64,000 nt of DNA from Magnaporthiopsis rhizophila (Eukaryota > Ascomycota > Sordariomycetes > Magnaporthales > Magnaporthaceae): assembly GCA_003049465.1 (NCBI GenBank), contig PYSS01000100.1:80146-144145 (forward strand), in the 5' to 3' direction. A program made the position numbers and the translations under genes. The notes beneath the pieces are model-generated. The model did not search any database and had not been told where the DNA came from. It worked only from the letters and a program-made list of their open reading frames with translations. Positions 13,705-24,869 of the stretch are shown in pieces; the stretch's first letter is position 1, and each line of letters opens with the position of its first letter.

Positions 13705-14427
13705 TAGACGAAAAGGGAGAAAATGAATAAAGCTGCCAAGAGACGGAAGCAAGAAAAAGATCTGCGCATTGTTTTGTTTTTTCTGCCACGTTGATTTGAT
13801 GATACGATACCCTCGCTAGTTACGATCTCACTTGAGCGTTCATGTTCACATGTACTGCACATGGCCTGCTTTGCTGTTGAGATAGAATACTTAGATGCCC
13901 ATTTGAGAGTCTTTTGAGCAGCAGCAATGACGACTGTTTCGGGATGAGAACATGTGATCACGGACTCTCTGGGGGTATTGTTGACTTCACAAAAAAGAGA
14001 ATCGAATGCCCCTGAGAGAGCGCGGCGGTTTTGCTTATCTTGGCTTGCCGCGGCTCTGGCACTTGTGGTGCGACGGATCTCACACGTGGCCCTTGATCGG
14101 GGTGGACTTGTTATGAGAGGTGTGTTACGAGGATGTCACGAATCCTTGCCGGAGGCACAATCGTATCAGCATTTCAGTACGGAAACAATTCAGAGATAAA
14201 AAAAAACAGTTTGCTAGATTCGTCAAGACCAACCCTGGTAAGCAGGCACCTCGGATATCCAGAATGAAGATATTGACTGTCCCATGCCCCCTGGTAGGCG
14301 TATGGCCGGGCGGTGTGTTTGTAATCGGCCAATACCGAGCCAAATAAATTGGTGTACTTGATGGCAGGTAGAGTCGAGTACTGTTCGCCGTCTTGAGATA
14401 ATCGTTTCTAAACGGCGGCCTCTTCTT
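13705..14427. other. Convergent 3' spacer between PAG1 and dim1
   Basis: Two genes end toward each other here and no gene is visible. An AATAAA at 13726-13731 lies 22 nt after the PAG1 stop and may act in 3'-end formation, although fungal poly(A) signals are loose. The rest holds only short frames. Confidence 0.5.
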
Positions 14428-15037
14428 CTAGTAGCGATACCTCGTCGAGTAATCTGAAGACCAGTTGGATCACATTAGCAACCATGCGGGATGTGTGAGG
14501 CAGACGGTGATTCGCAGGGGTTTTCCTCGGCAAAACTCACCCTTGGGACTGACGACCAGACCTCGCCCCTTCTTTGCACCACGGTAGATGGTCTCGATGA
14601 TGTCGATGAGCTCCTGCTTCTCCTCGAGCTGGTTTTTTGTGATGGACATTCATGTTAGCCGCTGGTGCGCAGACCCAGCGCAACAACAATGGGGCAAAAA
14701 AAAAAAAAAAAAAACGTACCACGAGGGTAAGCTTGTTGTTGTTTCCCGTGCCAAAGTCGCACATGATGTGCTTGTTGCGGAAGAAGAACATGACGGTCAT
14801 GGGGTCGTAGAGCTCGTACATCTGGTTGAAGTCGGGGACCTGGTCGATGTCGCAGACGTAGACGGCGGCGAAGTTCTTGACCTTGTCGGCGATCTTGAAG
14901 AGCACCTCGTCCATCTTCATGCAGTCCGGGTCGCCGTCGCGCCCGAACCGGATCACCACAAGCCGCTCGTCCTCGGACAGGATCGCCTGGTCGACGTGCC
15001 ACGCCGTGTTGAGGTGGGGGAGGACGACGGAGCCCAT
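14428..15037 (-). CDS. dim1: Spliceosomal U5 snRNP protein Dim1 (thioredoxin-like 4A)
   Basis: Thioredoxin-fold component of the U5 and tri-snRNP (yeast Dib1, human TXNL4A), needed for pre-mRNA splicing and mitotic progression. Exons are 15037-14720, 14628-14541 and 14453-14428. The joined product is 143 residues, near the exact family length. The N-terminal LPHLNTAWHVDQAIL, the VMFFFRNKHIM block, GTGNNNK and the C-terminal RGLVVSPKDYSTRYRY are all family hallmarks. Introns are GTACGT..ACCAG and GTGAGT..TTCAG. The first intron carries a run of about 18 U starting at the sixth base after the 5' splice site. The last exon is only 26 nt. It shares a 419-bp divergent promoter with urb1. Identification is very secure. 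Confidence 0.96.
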
Positions 15038-15456
15038 GGTCGCTGCCGCTGCTGTCTCTTCTCGATCGGTTCAGGGGCCGTGTGTTGGTGCTGTCTTGCG
15101 GTTGGTCGTCTAGGAGGGAGGTCGATGGTGGGCGAACTCAGCCGCTCGCGTCTAGTACGTCAGAGGCGAGGCGGAATGTGGGGGAGACTTTAAATGTGGT
15201 TCTCATCCCTGCTGCCTGATGGAGCCGAGGTACCTGTCCGTGCCAGCCTAGCACCAGCCCGCAAAGAAAAAAAAAACCAGGGGAGGGGCGCATCTCTACC
15301 AATGGCAGTATTTCGACCGCCTTTATTTCCGCGACAGAGCTTGAGCGCATCGCGCCGACGGGAGGAACCGAGTTCGTCTGGTTTTGCCCCATTCAAAGAT
15401 GCACATTCACCTTCAAGAAAAAAAATAGATTGACAGCCCAATCCGAAGCAGGCACC
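15038..15456. promoter_or_regulatory. Divergent promoter region of dim1 and urb1
   Basis: This 419-bp spacer must serve two essential RNA-processing genes transcribed outward. It holds short A-runs at about 15265-15274 and 15417-15426, and no convincing gene. No TATA box or known factor site is clear enough to name. Confidence 0.6.
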
Positions 15457-18400
15457 ATGGGAAAACGGGCGTCGCGCGGGGCTCCCCCGAATTCCAATCC
15501 CCGAAAGCGGATGAAGGTGGCGCATGAACCACCGACCTGTGAGGATGTTATAACGAGCCGGCAGCTACGCCAACTCCTTGCCTTTGAACAAGACCTCGGA
15601 AAGGCCAGACACGGTGCGGAAGACCCCGATACGAACACGCTTTCGCAGCACCAGGCTAACTTTTTGGGTAGGACTGCAGTCATTCAAGGTCTTCCTCGAC
15701 AGCTTCAGCAACGAATCCTCCCCCGAACGGCTCGACATTCTATCGCAGTACCTGCAGGCCTCGGCTCCCAAAAGCCATGACCCCGATGCTGTCTACCTGG
15801 AGGATATTATGGCCACATGGAGCTACGCCTCCCAGATGGGCAACGATGACATCCTATCAGCCGTCGCCGTCGTCCTCGCTCTCCTTCTCAAAGTCCTGTC
15901 CGAAATCCTGGATCTGAGGCCTCAGGGGCTAGGGATATGTCGGACGCTGCTCCAGAAGCGCCAACTTGAGCTTCTGGCCAAGAACTTGTCGGCAGACAAG
16001 GCCAAGGCCTACATAATATCCCCGAATCTGCGGTTGGTGCGCGAGGCCGTCTGCTTTGATGGCGGGGCCCTCGCAAGAGCCTTCTTCCGCGCCAGGAAAT
16101 ACACATTCGACTCCCTGACAAGGAACATGAGAATCAAGTTTCTCGGCGAAGGTGTCGAGGACAGCAGGCGGACTTCCCCCCGGACCAACGCCATTCGGCT
16201 CCTGATGAGCTCCCTGAAGTTTCTCCACTGGGAAGCCAAGAGGGAGCTGTTGTATGAGAGGGACCTCGCCGCCGCCCTGACCAGCTCCATCAAGGATGAC
16301 CCGCCGTACCTGATCCTAGAGGTGTTAGATGGCCTGAAATCTCATGTTCTCATGGACAAGCATCTGCCGGTTGAGACCAAATCAAGGCTGCTGAACACCA
16401 CCATGCTCACGCGCCTTGCCTTACTGTATACCTACAACCACACAACACCTAGCGACACGGAAACACGGTCTGTTGACGACGCAGCTCACGAGTTTCTCAT
16501 GGCCGTCTGTACATCATCGGATTCTGGGGCTCTGCGGTCCGAGTTCGGCTTGTATCCCAAAGGCATCGATCCCAACAACGATCAGTTGCAAAACTCGGCT
16601 GCTGAATCCGACGCCACCCTGGATCGCATTGTCTGGGCGGATAAGTTTAAGGAGGATGTTCCTGTCCACAACACCACCCTTTCCGAGTTCATCAAAACTC
16701 TGCGTCCATGGACCAGCACGAAGCAGAGCGAGCTCATAATAGCCATCTTCCGCGCCGCGCCGGAGCTGATTTCCGACTACTTTTTGAGTAAACGAGACTT
16801 TACCTTCGAGCCAAAGCTCTCGGCGACGTGGATAGGGTATGCAGCCCTGCTGTTTAATACAGTGCAGCTGCCTTTGCCTCCATTCTTTGGCAGCAGGGAC
16901 GGGTTCTCGCCTGTGCCGCCTCCAATATCTCTGGTGCTCGACAACATTCTGCCATTACCCCTGAGTCAGAAGGTCCTGGTCAGGTGTCTGTCGCACGAAT
17001 CAAAGCTGGCCTCGTTCTTTGCCACCCGCCTGCTCGTCCTCGCTCTCCAGAAGCTGGATATGGCATTGCAGATGATGCAAAAGGCCTCGTCGACTCTCGG
17101 CCCTCTCTGGTCCGAGGCCGCAAGGAAACTCACGGACGAGTTTTCGCAGCGGTGTCCGGACCTGAAGTACGTCACCACAGCCTTCCGCGGGATCCCCGAA
17201 GAAGACCTGCTCTCCCGAGAAGCAGCCAGTCGGCTGCTTCGTCTCTACTACCACGTCATTCCTCAAGTTGCTCTCCTGGCCAAGTTCGATGTATCACCTC
17301 TGCTGGTCAACGCCATAAACCGGCTCGACGGCCAAGGCAGATCAACCCAAGATCAAGCGCTCGCTTTGGTGGAGCTCGAGAATCTCGTCGCAATCGCCAA
17401 ATCCTCGCCCGGAATGCGATGGTTTGCCAAGGCGGAGAGCCCATCCTTGTCGCCTTTCACCTCTCTCCTCAAGGTGCACCTCGACACTCCGGAGGGCATT
17501 CTTCCCGAGTCCCTGGAAAGTACCTTGACGTTTGTGGCGAACGAACACGAGATTTTCCTTTCTGAGGATCAAGGAGGCTTCAGCTTAGGCCACCTGTTCG
17601 TGACGCTCAATAGGCTACATGCCAGGATTTCAATAACGTCCAGCACGGAGTTCTGGGGGTTCCTAGACAATTGTTTGCAGCGATGTTCGGCAACTCCTAT
17701 ACGTTACATTGAAGTGGTGCAGGAACTGGCTCCCAACACCAAGACGAGCCCGCTCACAGCGGCCATAAACGAGCAGCTGCCGTTCATCGTGCGATCTGGA
17801 GACGCGTCGATCTTGGCTATTGTCAAAGAGTTTGTGTCGGTCTACACAACAGTTGCTCGTGCAGCGAACGAGCATGAGCCGCTTCTCAAGGCAATGCAGA
17901 AACCCGTTGGAGCGGCCTTCATCCGGATGATGGACACCGATGCAGGCCTCAAAGCACCAGCGCCAGAGGCCACGGCCGCGCCAGAGGCTGGAACGGCTGC
18001 CACAGAGATCGCCAGCCGCCCATCTCCAGAGGACTATAAATCATACGAGGCTCTGAGCAGCCTCGCGGCCGATTCAGAAATACCCGAACCAGATAACTCG
18101 GCGCTGCTGAGATGGACGACGCGCAGCGTAGGGGAAATCATCGACGAGGGATATGCGTCGTCCCTAGTCGCCCTGCTGTCGTCATCTCACACCAGTATCC
18201 GAAAAGAGGCCCTGACCAACATCTTGAAAATGGCAGGGAAGGTCAAGGAGTCATCGCACGAGGAGAAGGACCAAGTTTGGCTGCTCCTTGTTGAGCTTGC
18301 CGAGTCATGCAAGACAGAGATCGACAAAGGCCCTGTGCCGGGCCAGATCGTGGCTTTCGCTCGGCGGGCGCTTGACGTGCTGAAGAACCCGCTGCACTGC

Positions 18401-18892
18401 CTGTACGACAAGGTCAACACATTTCTGACCCGGGGCCCTGTGTGGAGCCTAGATCGGTTTCCTCTGCTCCGCGAGGTATTGCAGGAAGCGCCAAGTCGCG
18501 ATGATTCGTACTATGCGTCGGTGTCGTGGCTGTTGGAGTACCTCCTAGAGAGCCTCCGCATACCTTCAGACCTAGCCCTCTTCCACAAGCGCAGGGTGTA
18601 CGAGCGCATTCTGTCGCTGGCGAGCAACAGCTACATGCGGCTGCCCCTCCGATCGCTGCTCCTGAAAATCGTGTACAGGACGACGTGCCTGGAGGGAGGG
18701 AGCACCACCCTCATCACGAGGTTCGGGGTCATCAGCTGGCTGGAGGCGCAGCGGGCCCAGCGCAGCTCGGCCGTCGAATCGGAGCTGCTGAAGGCGTTGC
18801 AGCAGAGGATTTGGGATACATGTGACCAGGAACGCATTCAGGAATGGAGCAGAAAGGGCATCGCGATGGTTGTCGACGATTGGGAGCTCTAG
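15457..18892 (+). CDS. urb1: Ribosome 60S biogenesis protein Urb1/Npa1
   Basis: Nucleolar helical-repeat protein that acts in early pre-60S particles (Npa1 complex) for 25S/5.8S rRNA maturation. Exons are 15457-15613 and 15672-18892, giving 1,125 residues. The 58-nt intron (GTGCGG..GGTAG) has a perfect GCTAAC branch site. Splicing turns the first exon, ending KARHG, into LQSFKVFLDSF, which matches the family. ATG 15457 is the first in-frame ATG, in the context CACCATGG, and opens with a basic MGKRASRG stretch. Residues about 50-420 fit the Npa1 N-terminal domain. The last 200 residues, with LFHKRRVYERIL and RLPLRSLLLKIVYRTT, fit the NopRA1 C-terminal domain. A short Ala/Pro/Glu-rich linker lies at about 790-815. 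Without the splice the N-terminal 52 residues would be lost. Confidence 0.93.
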
Positions 18893-19431
18893 GTGTTCTT
18901 GTTGCATAGGTGGTTACAACTGGCCGTACAGGCATTCGTATTTGTTATGGGAATGGTATCTCCAGAGTTGGCACTGTTCCTCCTCCAACTTCCTCGCGGG
19001 CTTCTGCTTGTTAATGAAATTGTGAGACACTCACCAATGCCGTGGTGCTCCCCCGCAAGACAATAATCCCCTCTTTTGCGGGAGGAATTGTGGTGGGCAC
19101 ACCACCTACTTGAGAGGCGGATGGACTGATTAAACCTGGATTAACCCTCGGCCCAGGCCGGTTTTGTTTTGTCGGGCGAACAGGACGTGTTCCTATGCCG
19201 ATTCCCGCTTCCAGACGATCGTGTGTCACTTTGGCACCCGGTCTTTGTTGAGAACTGGTCAGTTCGGGCACCGAGGGTTGTGGAGATACCAACCTCATAG
19301 GAGTAAAAAAAAAAAAAAAAGAAAGGAATAAAGTCTCAAGCTTAACAGCTCATTGGATCAGGGATCCGCGTACGAAGCCAGTACAGTCATCAATCGGCTG
19401 GGCCTTGGTTGGGTTCACCTGGTAGGCGGAT
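18893..19431. other. Intergenic region after urb1
   Basis: Three-prime flank of urb1. It contains a run of 16 A at 19305-19320 and no supportable gene. Confidence 0.5.
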
Positions 19432-20284
19432 GGGTTCACTTGTTTGGGCTCAAGGTACCCAAATCTCCACTGGGCTTCCTACAGCCTCTAGAAGAAACAC
19501 CAGCCCCAGTTCCTTGTCGGCGCAGCAAGGAAAAAAAAGGTCGGGCGCCAGCCCACGCACACACCACCAGACGGACCCCTGCCTGGGACTAGCCCAGCAC
19601 AGACTCTAGCGGTGCAACCTCCAAGAAGCGGGATTGAGGGCCCTCAACCATTGAACTGGTGCGCACTTTTGCGATCCCGTGCCTCCAAACCTGCACCACA
19701 ACAAGCGACGAATCCTCCAGCCAACAGCTCCAGCTCTCACAAAACCACCGCTCCTACACTTTAGTTGTCTGCCAACTGGCCTTCACCTTTCTTGTATCCT
19801 TTGCAGCCCCCCAGCCCAATTGCGCTGGTCCCGTCGACGGCTCTGCGTCTTCGACCTCCCGCTTGCTTGCACACCTACCGCCCTACCCACCCTTGCATCT
19901 GCGACGACGTAACATCAAGCCTCACCCGCACTGCTAAACAAGAGAAAGCCCGAAAGGAACCCCCCAAGAAGAAGAAAAAAATACACCAAGAACAGCCAGG
20001 CACGTGCCTCTGAGGAGCAGTACCAACCCGGGTGGTTGACCTCGCTCGACCTGGTCCCTCGCCTCGTCTTTGTGGACGGGCCAGCTCCGTGCCGCACGAG
20101 CGGCCGGCCAATTCGCTCGCGCAATCTCTTGCCACGACACCCGACGCCGACGTACCTCTGCCCGCCTTGACTCCCATCCTTTCATCTTGTCTGCCCAACC
20201 ACGACCTTGTTGCTGCCGCAACCACCCAGCAAACAGCCCGCTGCTTGATCCCACACAGGCACAAGGCACAAAAGGGCCTGTATT
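19432..20284 (+). promoter_or_regulatory. AUG-free promoter/leader of the 4E-T-like gene
   Basis: Reading the plus strand base by base, no ATG occurs between the one at 19429 and the start codon at 20285. About thirteen would be expected by chance in 853 bases of even composition. The segment is rich in C, CT and CA, typical of long fungal leaders. The simplest reading is a long 5' untranslated region (or promoter plus leader) kept free of upstream start codons so that ribosomes scan to 20285. The transcription start is not visible from sequence. Confidence 0.6.
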
Positions 20285-23200
20285 ATGGCCGTCCGCTACA
20301 CGGTGGAGGCTCTCCTGCACCTCCGACTCTCGCCATTATGTGTCCGGCCACCGACACTGCCGCCTGCTGATGAGTGGATGGGGTGTGTTTGCACTTGTTC
20401 TCCCACTCTTTTACCTTTTGCTCCCAATTGACTTTGGCCTTGATACGGTCCTCGGTGGCCGCCCTGGTTCTGTCATGCTTGGTCGTTACACGGGCTTTCG
20501 CTTCGGAGGAGTGCTCCCCAACTGACATTCTCGCAGTCCTCCCCCAGAGCTCCTCCGAACCCCAAAAACAACGGAGAGACCCAAGTCTTTTGAAAACACA
20601 CTGGTCGACCAGACGAACCGCAGACAAGGGATTGGTTCACGCAACAACGCCAGTATGTCGACAGCTGCCCGTGCCCTAAAAAGTTTCCCTCCATTCTTTT
20701 CACCGCCAAAATGTACCTATGAGTTTCGGCCGCTTACCAGATTTATGGACAGACCCAGAAGATATCATCCTTGGTCCCCCTCGGACAAGCTTCGCATCAG
20801 CAACAAGTCGTTTAAATAATAAGCCGGGCGAGATTGACAAGGGCACGCGAGACCAGGAGCCTCGCGACCGCTTCAGTAACCTCAGAGCCCGCGAGCCCGA
20901 CAATTCGGACGACCGCAGTGGTGATCGGCTGCGGGACGGCAGGTCCAACTTCCGGAGGCGAGACGACCGCGACCCGGACAGCGACGGTTGGAGCACCGTG
21001 AGGCCTCGCAAGAGCTTTGGGCACGAAGGCGCCGAGCGCTTCCAGCACGGCCGGGCCGCGTTCCGTGCCGAACACTCGAGGGACGACCGCAAGCAGATGA
21101 GGGACAGCAAGGATGATGCGGATGCGACAAAAGACCGCCCGCGCCGAACCTTTGACGGCCACGGGCGCGATCGCGATGGGGAGGACAACGAAACTTCACG
21201 CTGGAATGGCCTGAACCGTAACCGGACCGACCCTTGGTCTAGAGACAACAACCACGAGGAGCGAGATCGCGGCGACCGGGGTGAGAACCGGGGAGACCGT
21301 GACAGGACGTCCCAGCGTGAGCGGATTGACCGCGCAAAGAGCTGGCGCGATCGCGCCCCAGACGACCACGCCCGCGAACGCAACTCGGACCGGAACTACG
21401 ATCGCCGTGTCGACCGGGACCGCGACGGGCGTGTCGAACGCGAGCCCGAATGGCTTGACGAGCTGGCGGGCGAAAAGGCCGGCGGCCATACCGAGGAGGA
21501 CTTCAAAAAGTTTATGGAGAGCATGAAGGCCGGAAAGGGAGGGGCCAAAAAGCCCGAGAACGGCAAGCCCTCACCAGAGGATGTTTCGACCGCAAACGAG
21601 ACCTCCACCGCCGGTCAGGACAGCACGCTCACCGCCGAGTCCGCCCCGCCAGCCAACAGCGGGCCGGATAAATTCTTTCTCAACTTCGCCGCCGCCGCCG
21701 GCCTCAGCAGTGCCTCTCTCGAGGGTGACACCAAGAAGGACAGCGCCCAATCCAAGGCGGCGAAGTCTTCCAGATTCACGTCTTTCTTCTCGGCCCAAAA
21801 CCAGGCGGAGCCAGCTTCCGCTACCAGTGCCACCGGCCCTCTATCGTCAGCGACCCCTCTCCACCTGGCCCTAGGGCTGAATACGGGCATCGCCACTGCT
21901 GCTCCTCCAGAGATGGCCAAGAGTGCCGGGGCGCAGACCGATGTTGCTGAGAAGCAAGCATTCATGGCCCTGCTTCAGAAGCTCCAGCGTCAGACGCTCC
22001 AGAGCCCGGTTACGGCATCGCCGCCTGGAACAACCCCTATTCCCGAAACACCACCGGTACAACTTCACCAGCAGCAACCACCGCCGCCATCCCAGAAGCC
22101 GCCACAGCAAATCCAACTACAACAACTACAGCAGCAACAACAACAACAACAGTTGCCACCGCATCTTCGAACTCAGGCGCAGTCGCAGCAGCCGGCGCTA
22201 CTCCAGCCGCAGCAACAGCAACAGCATGTTCAGCAGCCGCAGCAGCCCCTTCGCCCGCAGCAGCAACAGCAGCAGCCGCTGTATCCGCAGCAACAGCAGC
22301 AACACCACCATCAGCTTCAGCTCCAGCACGCCATGCAAGATGCTCGGCAAAAGCCTGTCGGCATCTCTCCAGACGTGTTTCAACAGTACAGCGGGGACCG
22401 CCGCGGCCCTCAGGCAACGATGCAGGACATGGCCGCCCCCCGCCCCATGCCCCCCACCCAGCCTCCTGTAACTCGTCCCGAGCAGATGCTCCAGGAGCTC
22501 GTAGAGCAGCGGCATCACACTCCGAACCAAGGCAACGGCAGGGAAATGACGCCTCAAGGCAACCCTCAGACGGAATTCCTCATGAAGCTCATGCAGAGGG
22601 CCCGTGCCGAGCCCGAGCCCCGGCGCACCGAAGAGCTGCTCATGCAGATGCCGCAGCCGCAGAAGCAGGCCGCCAACCTGCCCATGCTGGTGAACCGCGA
22701 GCTGGAATTCCAGCGCGAACGCGGAGGCAGCGGCTCGCAGCAGCGACCCATGCAGCCTCCAGGAATGCCTGGAATGTACGAGGATCAGTTCCACCGGCCA
22801 GACGGCGGCGACATACGCCTTCCCCGGCCGCAGGGTCAGCCTCAACCCCAACAACCGACACAGATTCTCCAGCGCCCGCCTCCGGGCTTGGACCACCAGC
22901 TCCACCCAGGCTTCATGCCAGGGGCAGGTCAGGTGCCTCCACCGGGACAACAGCGCGGACCCATGATTCCACCTCCTGGTCTCGTCGGCGGTCCTGGCGG
23001 TCCCGGAGGTCCAGGCGGACTAGGCGGCCCGGGAGGTCCGAACGTACCCGTCAGCCCAAACCGACATATCCCGGGCATGTTCCCTCCCAACTTCCCGCAT
23101 GGCGTTTTCCCTCCCGTGGAGGGATTGGCTGGCCCTCCCAGGATGCAGCCGCCCCCTGGGTTCTTCGGTGGCCCGCCTCTACCGCCTGGACATCCCGCCT

Positions 23201-23325
23201 TCATGCCGCCTCCTGGCTTGGCTGCTTTCCAGGGAGGACCCGATGTGATGCCTTTCGGGACGGTTTTTGACGGACGCGGCATGCCACCGCCGCCTGGCGC
23301 TGGTGGTCAGTTCCGCCGTCCGTGA
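20285..23325 (+). CDS. 4E-T-like eIF4E-binding protein with glutamine-rich region
   Basis: Likely fungal counterpart of eIF4E-transporter, a cap-binding-protein partner in translational repression and P-body assembly. Exons are 20285-20382, 20537-20652 and 20741-23325, giving 932 residues. Exon 1 encodes the canonical eIF4E-binding motif YTVEALL (Tyr5, Leu10, Leu11), followed by HLRLSPL and LPPADEWMG. The join to exon 2 gives WMGPPPELLR. Introns are GTGTGT..CTCGCAG with a CTGAC branch site, and GTATGT..TACCAG. Downstream are LGPPRTSFASAT, a charged Arg/Asp region, EPEWLDELAGEK, a Gln-rich tract at about residues 513-602, and a Pro/Gly-rich C-terminus. The ATG at 20719 begins the longest single frame but would lack the motif. 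Orthology to 4E-T is inferred from the motif order; the exact first-exon joins deserve transcript support. Confidence 0.82.
22069..22330 (+). repeat. CAG/CAA-rich segment encoding a glutamine-rich tract
   Basis: Interrupted CAG, CAA and CCG codons encode a Gln/Pro/His-rich stretch of about 90 residues in the 4E-T-like protein. Mixed CAA and CAG use argues that the protein property is kept, not a simple expanding trinucleotide run. Such low-complexity tracts are common in P-body components. Confidence 0.8.
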
Positions 23326-24461
23326 ATAATACAAAAAGCTTCATGGCGGCCCCATACGAACAGGCAGGCCATCACAAAAGTTTGGACCGAACCGACTGCG
23401 ATGGTATCGGTCCCTTTTAGAAACACGATTCAGACGGGATAGTATCAGAACCCCCTCTTTGTTCCTTGGCCTCGAGGGTTAGAATACAAACAACAAACCA
23501 TAGCCATTATTCCGGACCACGCTGCTCTACTTCAACCTGGGTCTCTTTTTTTTTTAGGTCGCGAGCTGGTAGATGTTGCACTACCGGGACCACGGGAGCC
23601 TGTTATCTACTCCACACCGCGTTGTACGAGCTCTGAAAATATCAACCATGGATTGTCTCGAGTCGGGATCGAAGCTGTGATTATCTTGATCGGCCCGTAA
23701 TTTTCGTCTTGCGTGTCTTTGTTTCACCCTTTTCATTTTTTTCTTGCTGCAGCGAATGTCGCTCGATGAGGACTAGGAGGCCCCGATCACGGTGATGTTG
23801 ATGATACATACGCATAGATTGAGTCGATGACGCATCAACGTAAAAGGAAACTCGGCTTCAGCGCGTGGGTGATGCGGGGCCAGCAAACAGGGAATGGGTC
23901 GGGTTGCGGTTCTATCTTCATTTCTATCTTTATATGACAGCATTTGGGATTGTCTGCGTCGTCTCCTGGGCTCGTTGTCGATTTTCAAGCTTTCATATGT
24001 ATTATATATGATGGCTCCGTTGGTGAGTGGTGCTCAAATAATTCCGAGTTGGTATCTTTTGGTATTACGGTGGAGAGGCGTCCGTGCGTAGACCTGCTAC
24101 GCCGAGGTATATAGGTGGTTATTTTTGGTATCAGAGATGAAAGACACAAGACGTAAAAAGGAAAAAGTTCAGCGACGAGCTAAACCCGAAAGCCATAAAA
24201 GCAAAAAGAAAATCAGATCCAGAAGACCTCCCAATAGGTTGTTTATCCCATCACCGCAAGCAAAAACAGCTCGAACTCCGCCCCGACGCTCGCTCTATGG
24301 TTATGTGAACATGGTTGGTCGTAATTCGTGACTTGCGCGGTGGAAAGGATATGGTCGTTATTGGGAGGACAGAGGTAAAGGCAAAAGGAAATAAGAAAAG
24401 ACAAAAGTAGTAAGGAAAGGTTGAAAAGGTGGTTATGCCCGCCCGAGTGCGGGAAGACTGG
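23326..24461. other. Intergenic region after the 4E-T-like gene
   Basis: Three-prime flank of the 4E-T-like gene. A TTTTTTTTTA run occurs near 23548-23557. The open frames here are short and unlike any family I know. No gene is called. Confidence 0.5.
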
Positions 24462-24700
24462 GTAACGATAGTGGTGTCTGTGGAAGACGAAGTAACGATA
24501 GTGGGTGTCCGAAAACGAAGTAACGATAGTAGGTGTCTGTGAAAGACGAAGTAACGATTGTGAGATGCCTGTAAAAGACGAAGTAAACGATTGTGAGATG
24601 TCTCGAGAAAAGATAGGTGAGCGACTGTGGTGCCTGAAAAAGGGCAAGATGAAACGATTGTGATGTCTGAAGATAGACGGTTGTGAACGAAGGCGTGGGC
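24462..24700. repeat. Degenerate minisatellite, units of about 28-36 bp
   Basis: The core GTAACGATAGTGGGTGTCTG recurs head to tail and is usually followed by GAAAGACGAA. Cores begin near 24462, 24492, 24520, 24551 and 24583, with more diverged copies near 24618, 24650 and 24675. Spacing is 30, 28, 31 and 32 bp for the first units and about 36 and 31 bp later, so units differ by small indels and by A/T or A/G substitutions. The first four are the most alike. The array lies beyond the stop codon of the minus-strand gene at 24870, probably in its 3' flank or 3' UTR. Confidence 0.85.
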
Positions 24701-24869
24701 GGGTGTCTGTGCAAGACGTGGTGATGTAAACGATGGTGGTGCCGAAAGACCAGACATATAAGAATTTGCAGAAGGTTTGGACAATGCAAGGCCTCGAAAG
24801 AGTGTAGTCGGATGGCAAGAGCATCATATCGGGTCAGGTCAGAGACCAGACACAGGCAGGCGACAAGCC

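Noticed and set aside
20711..20722. ATGTACCTATGA mini-ORF overlapping an ATG at 20719 as a reinitiation signal for a protein starting at 20719
   Set aside because: Both lie inside the inferred intron 20653-20740 of the 4E-T-like gene. The upstream exons with the eIF4E-binding motif splice in phase to 20741, so 20719 is not the start.
24243..24827. Long minus-strand frames with repeated Arg/His/Thr-rich blocks
   Set aside because: They are translations of the minisatellite. Unit lengths are not multiples of three, and all three frames show similar repeats.
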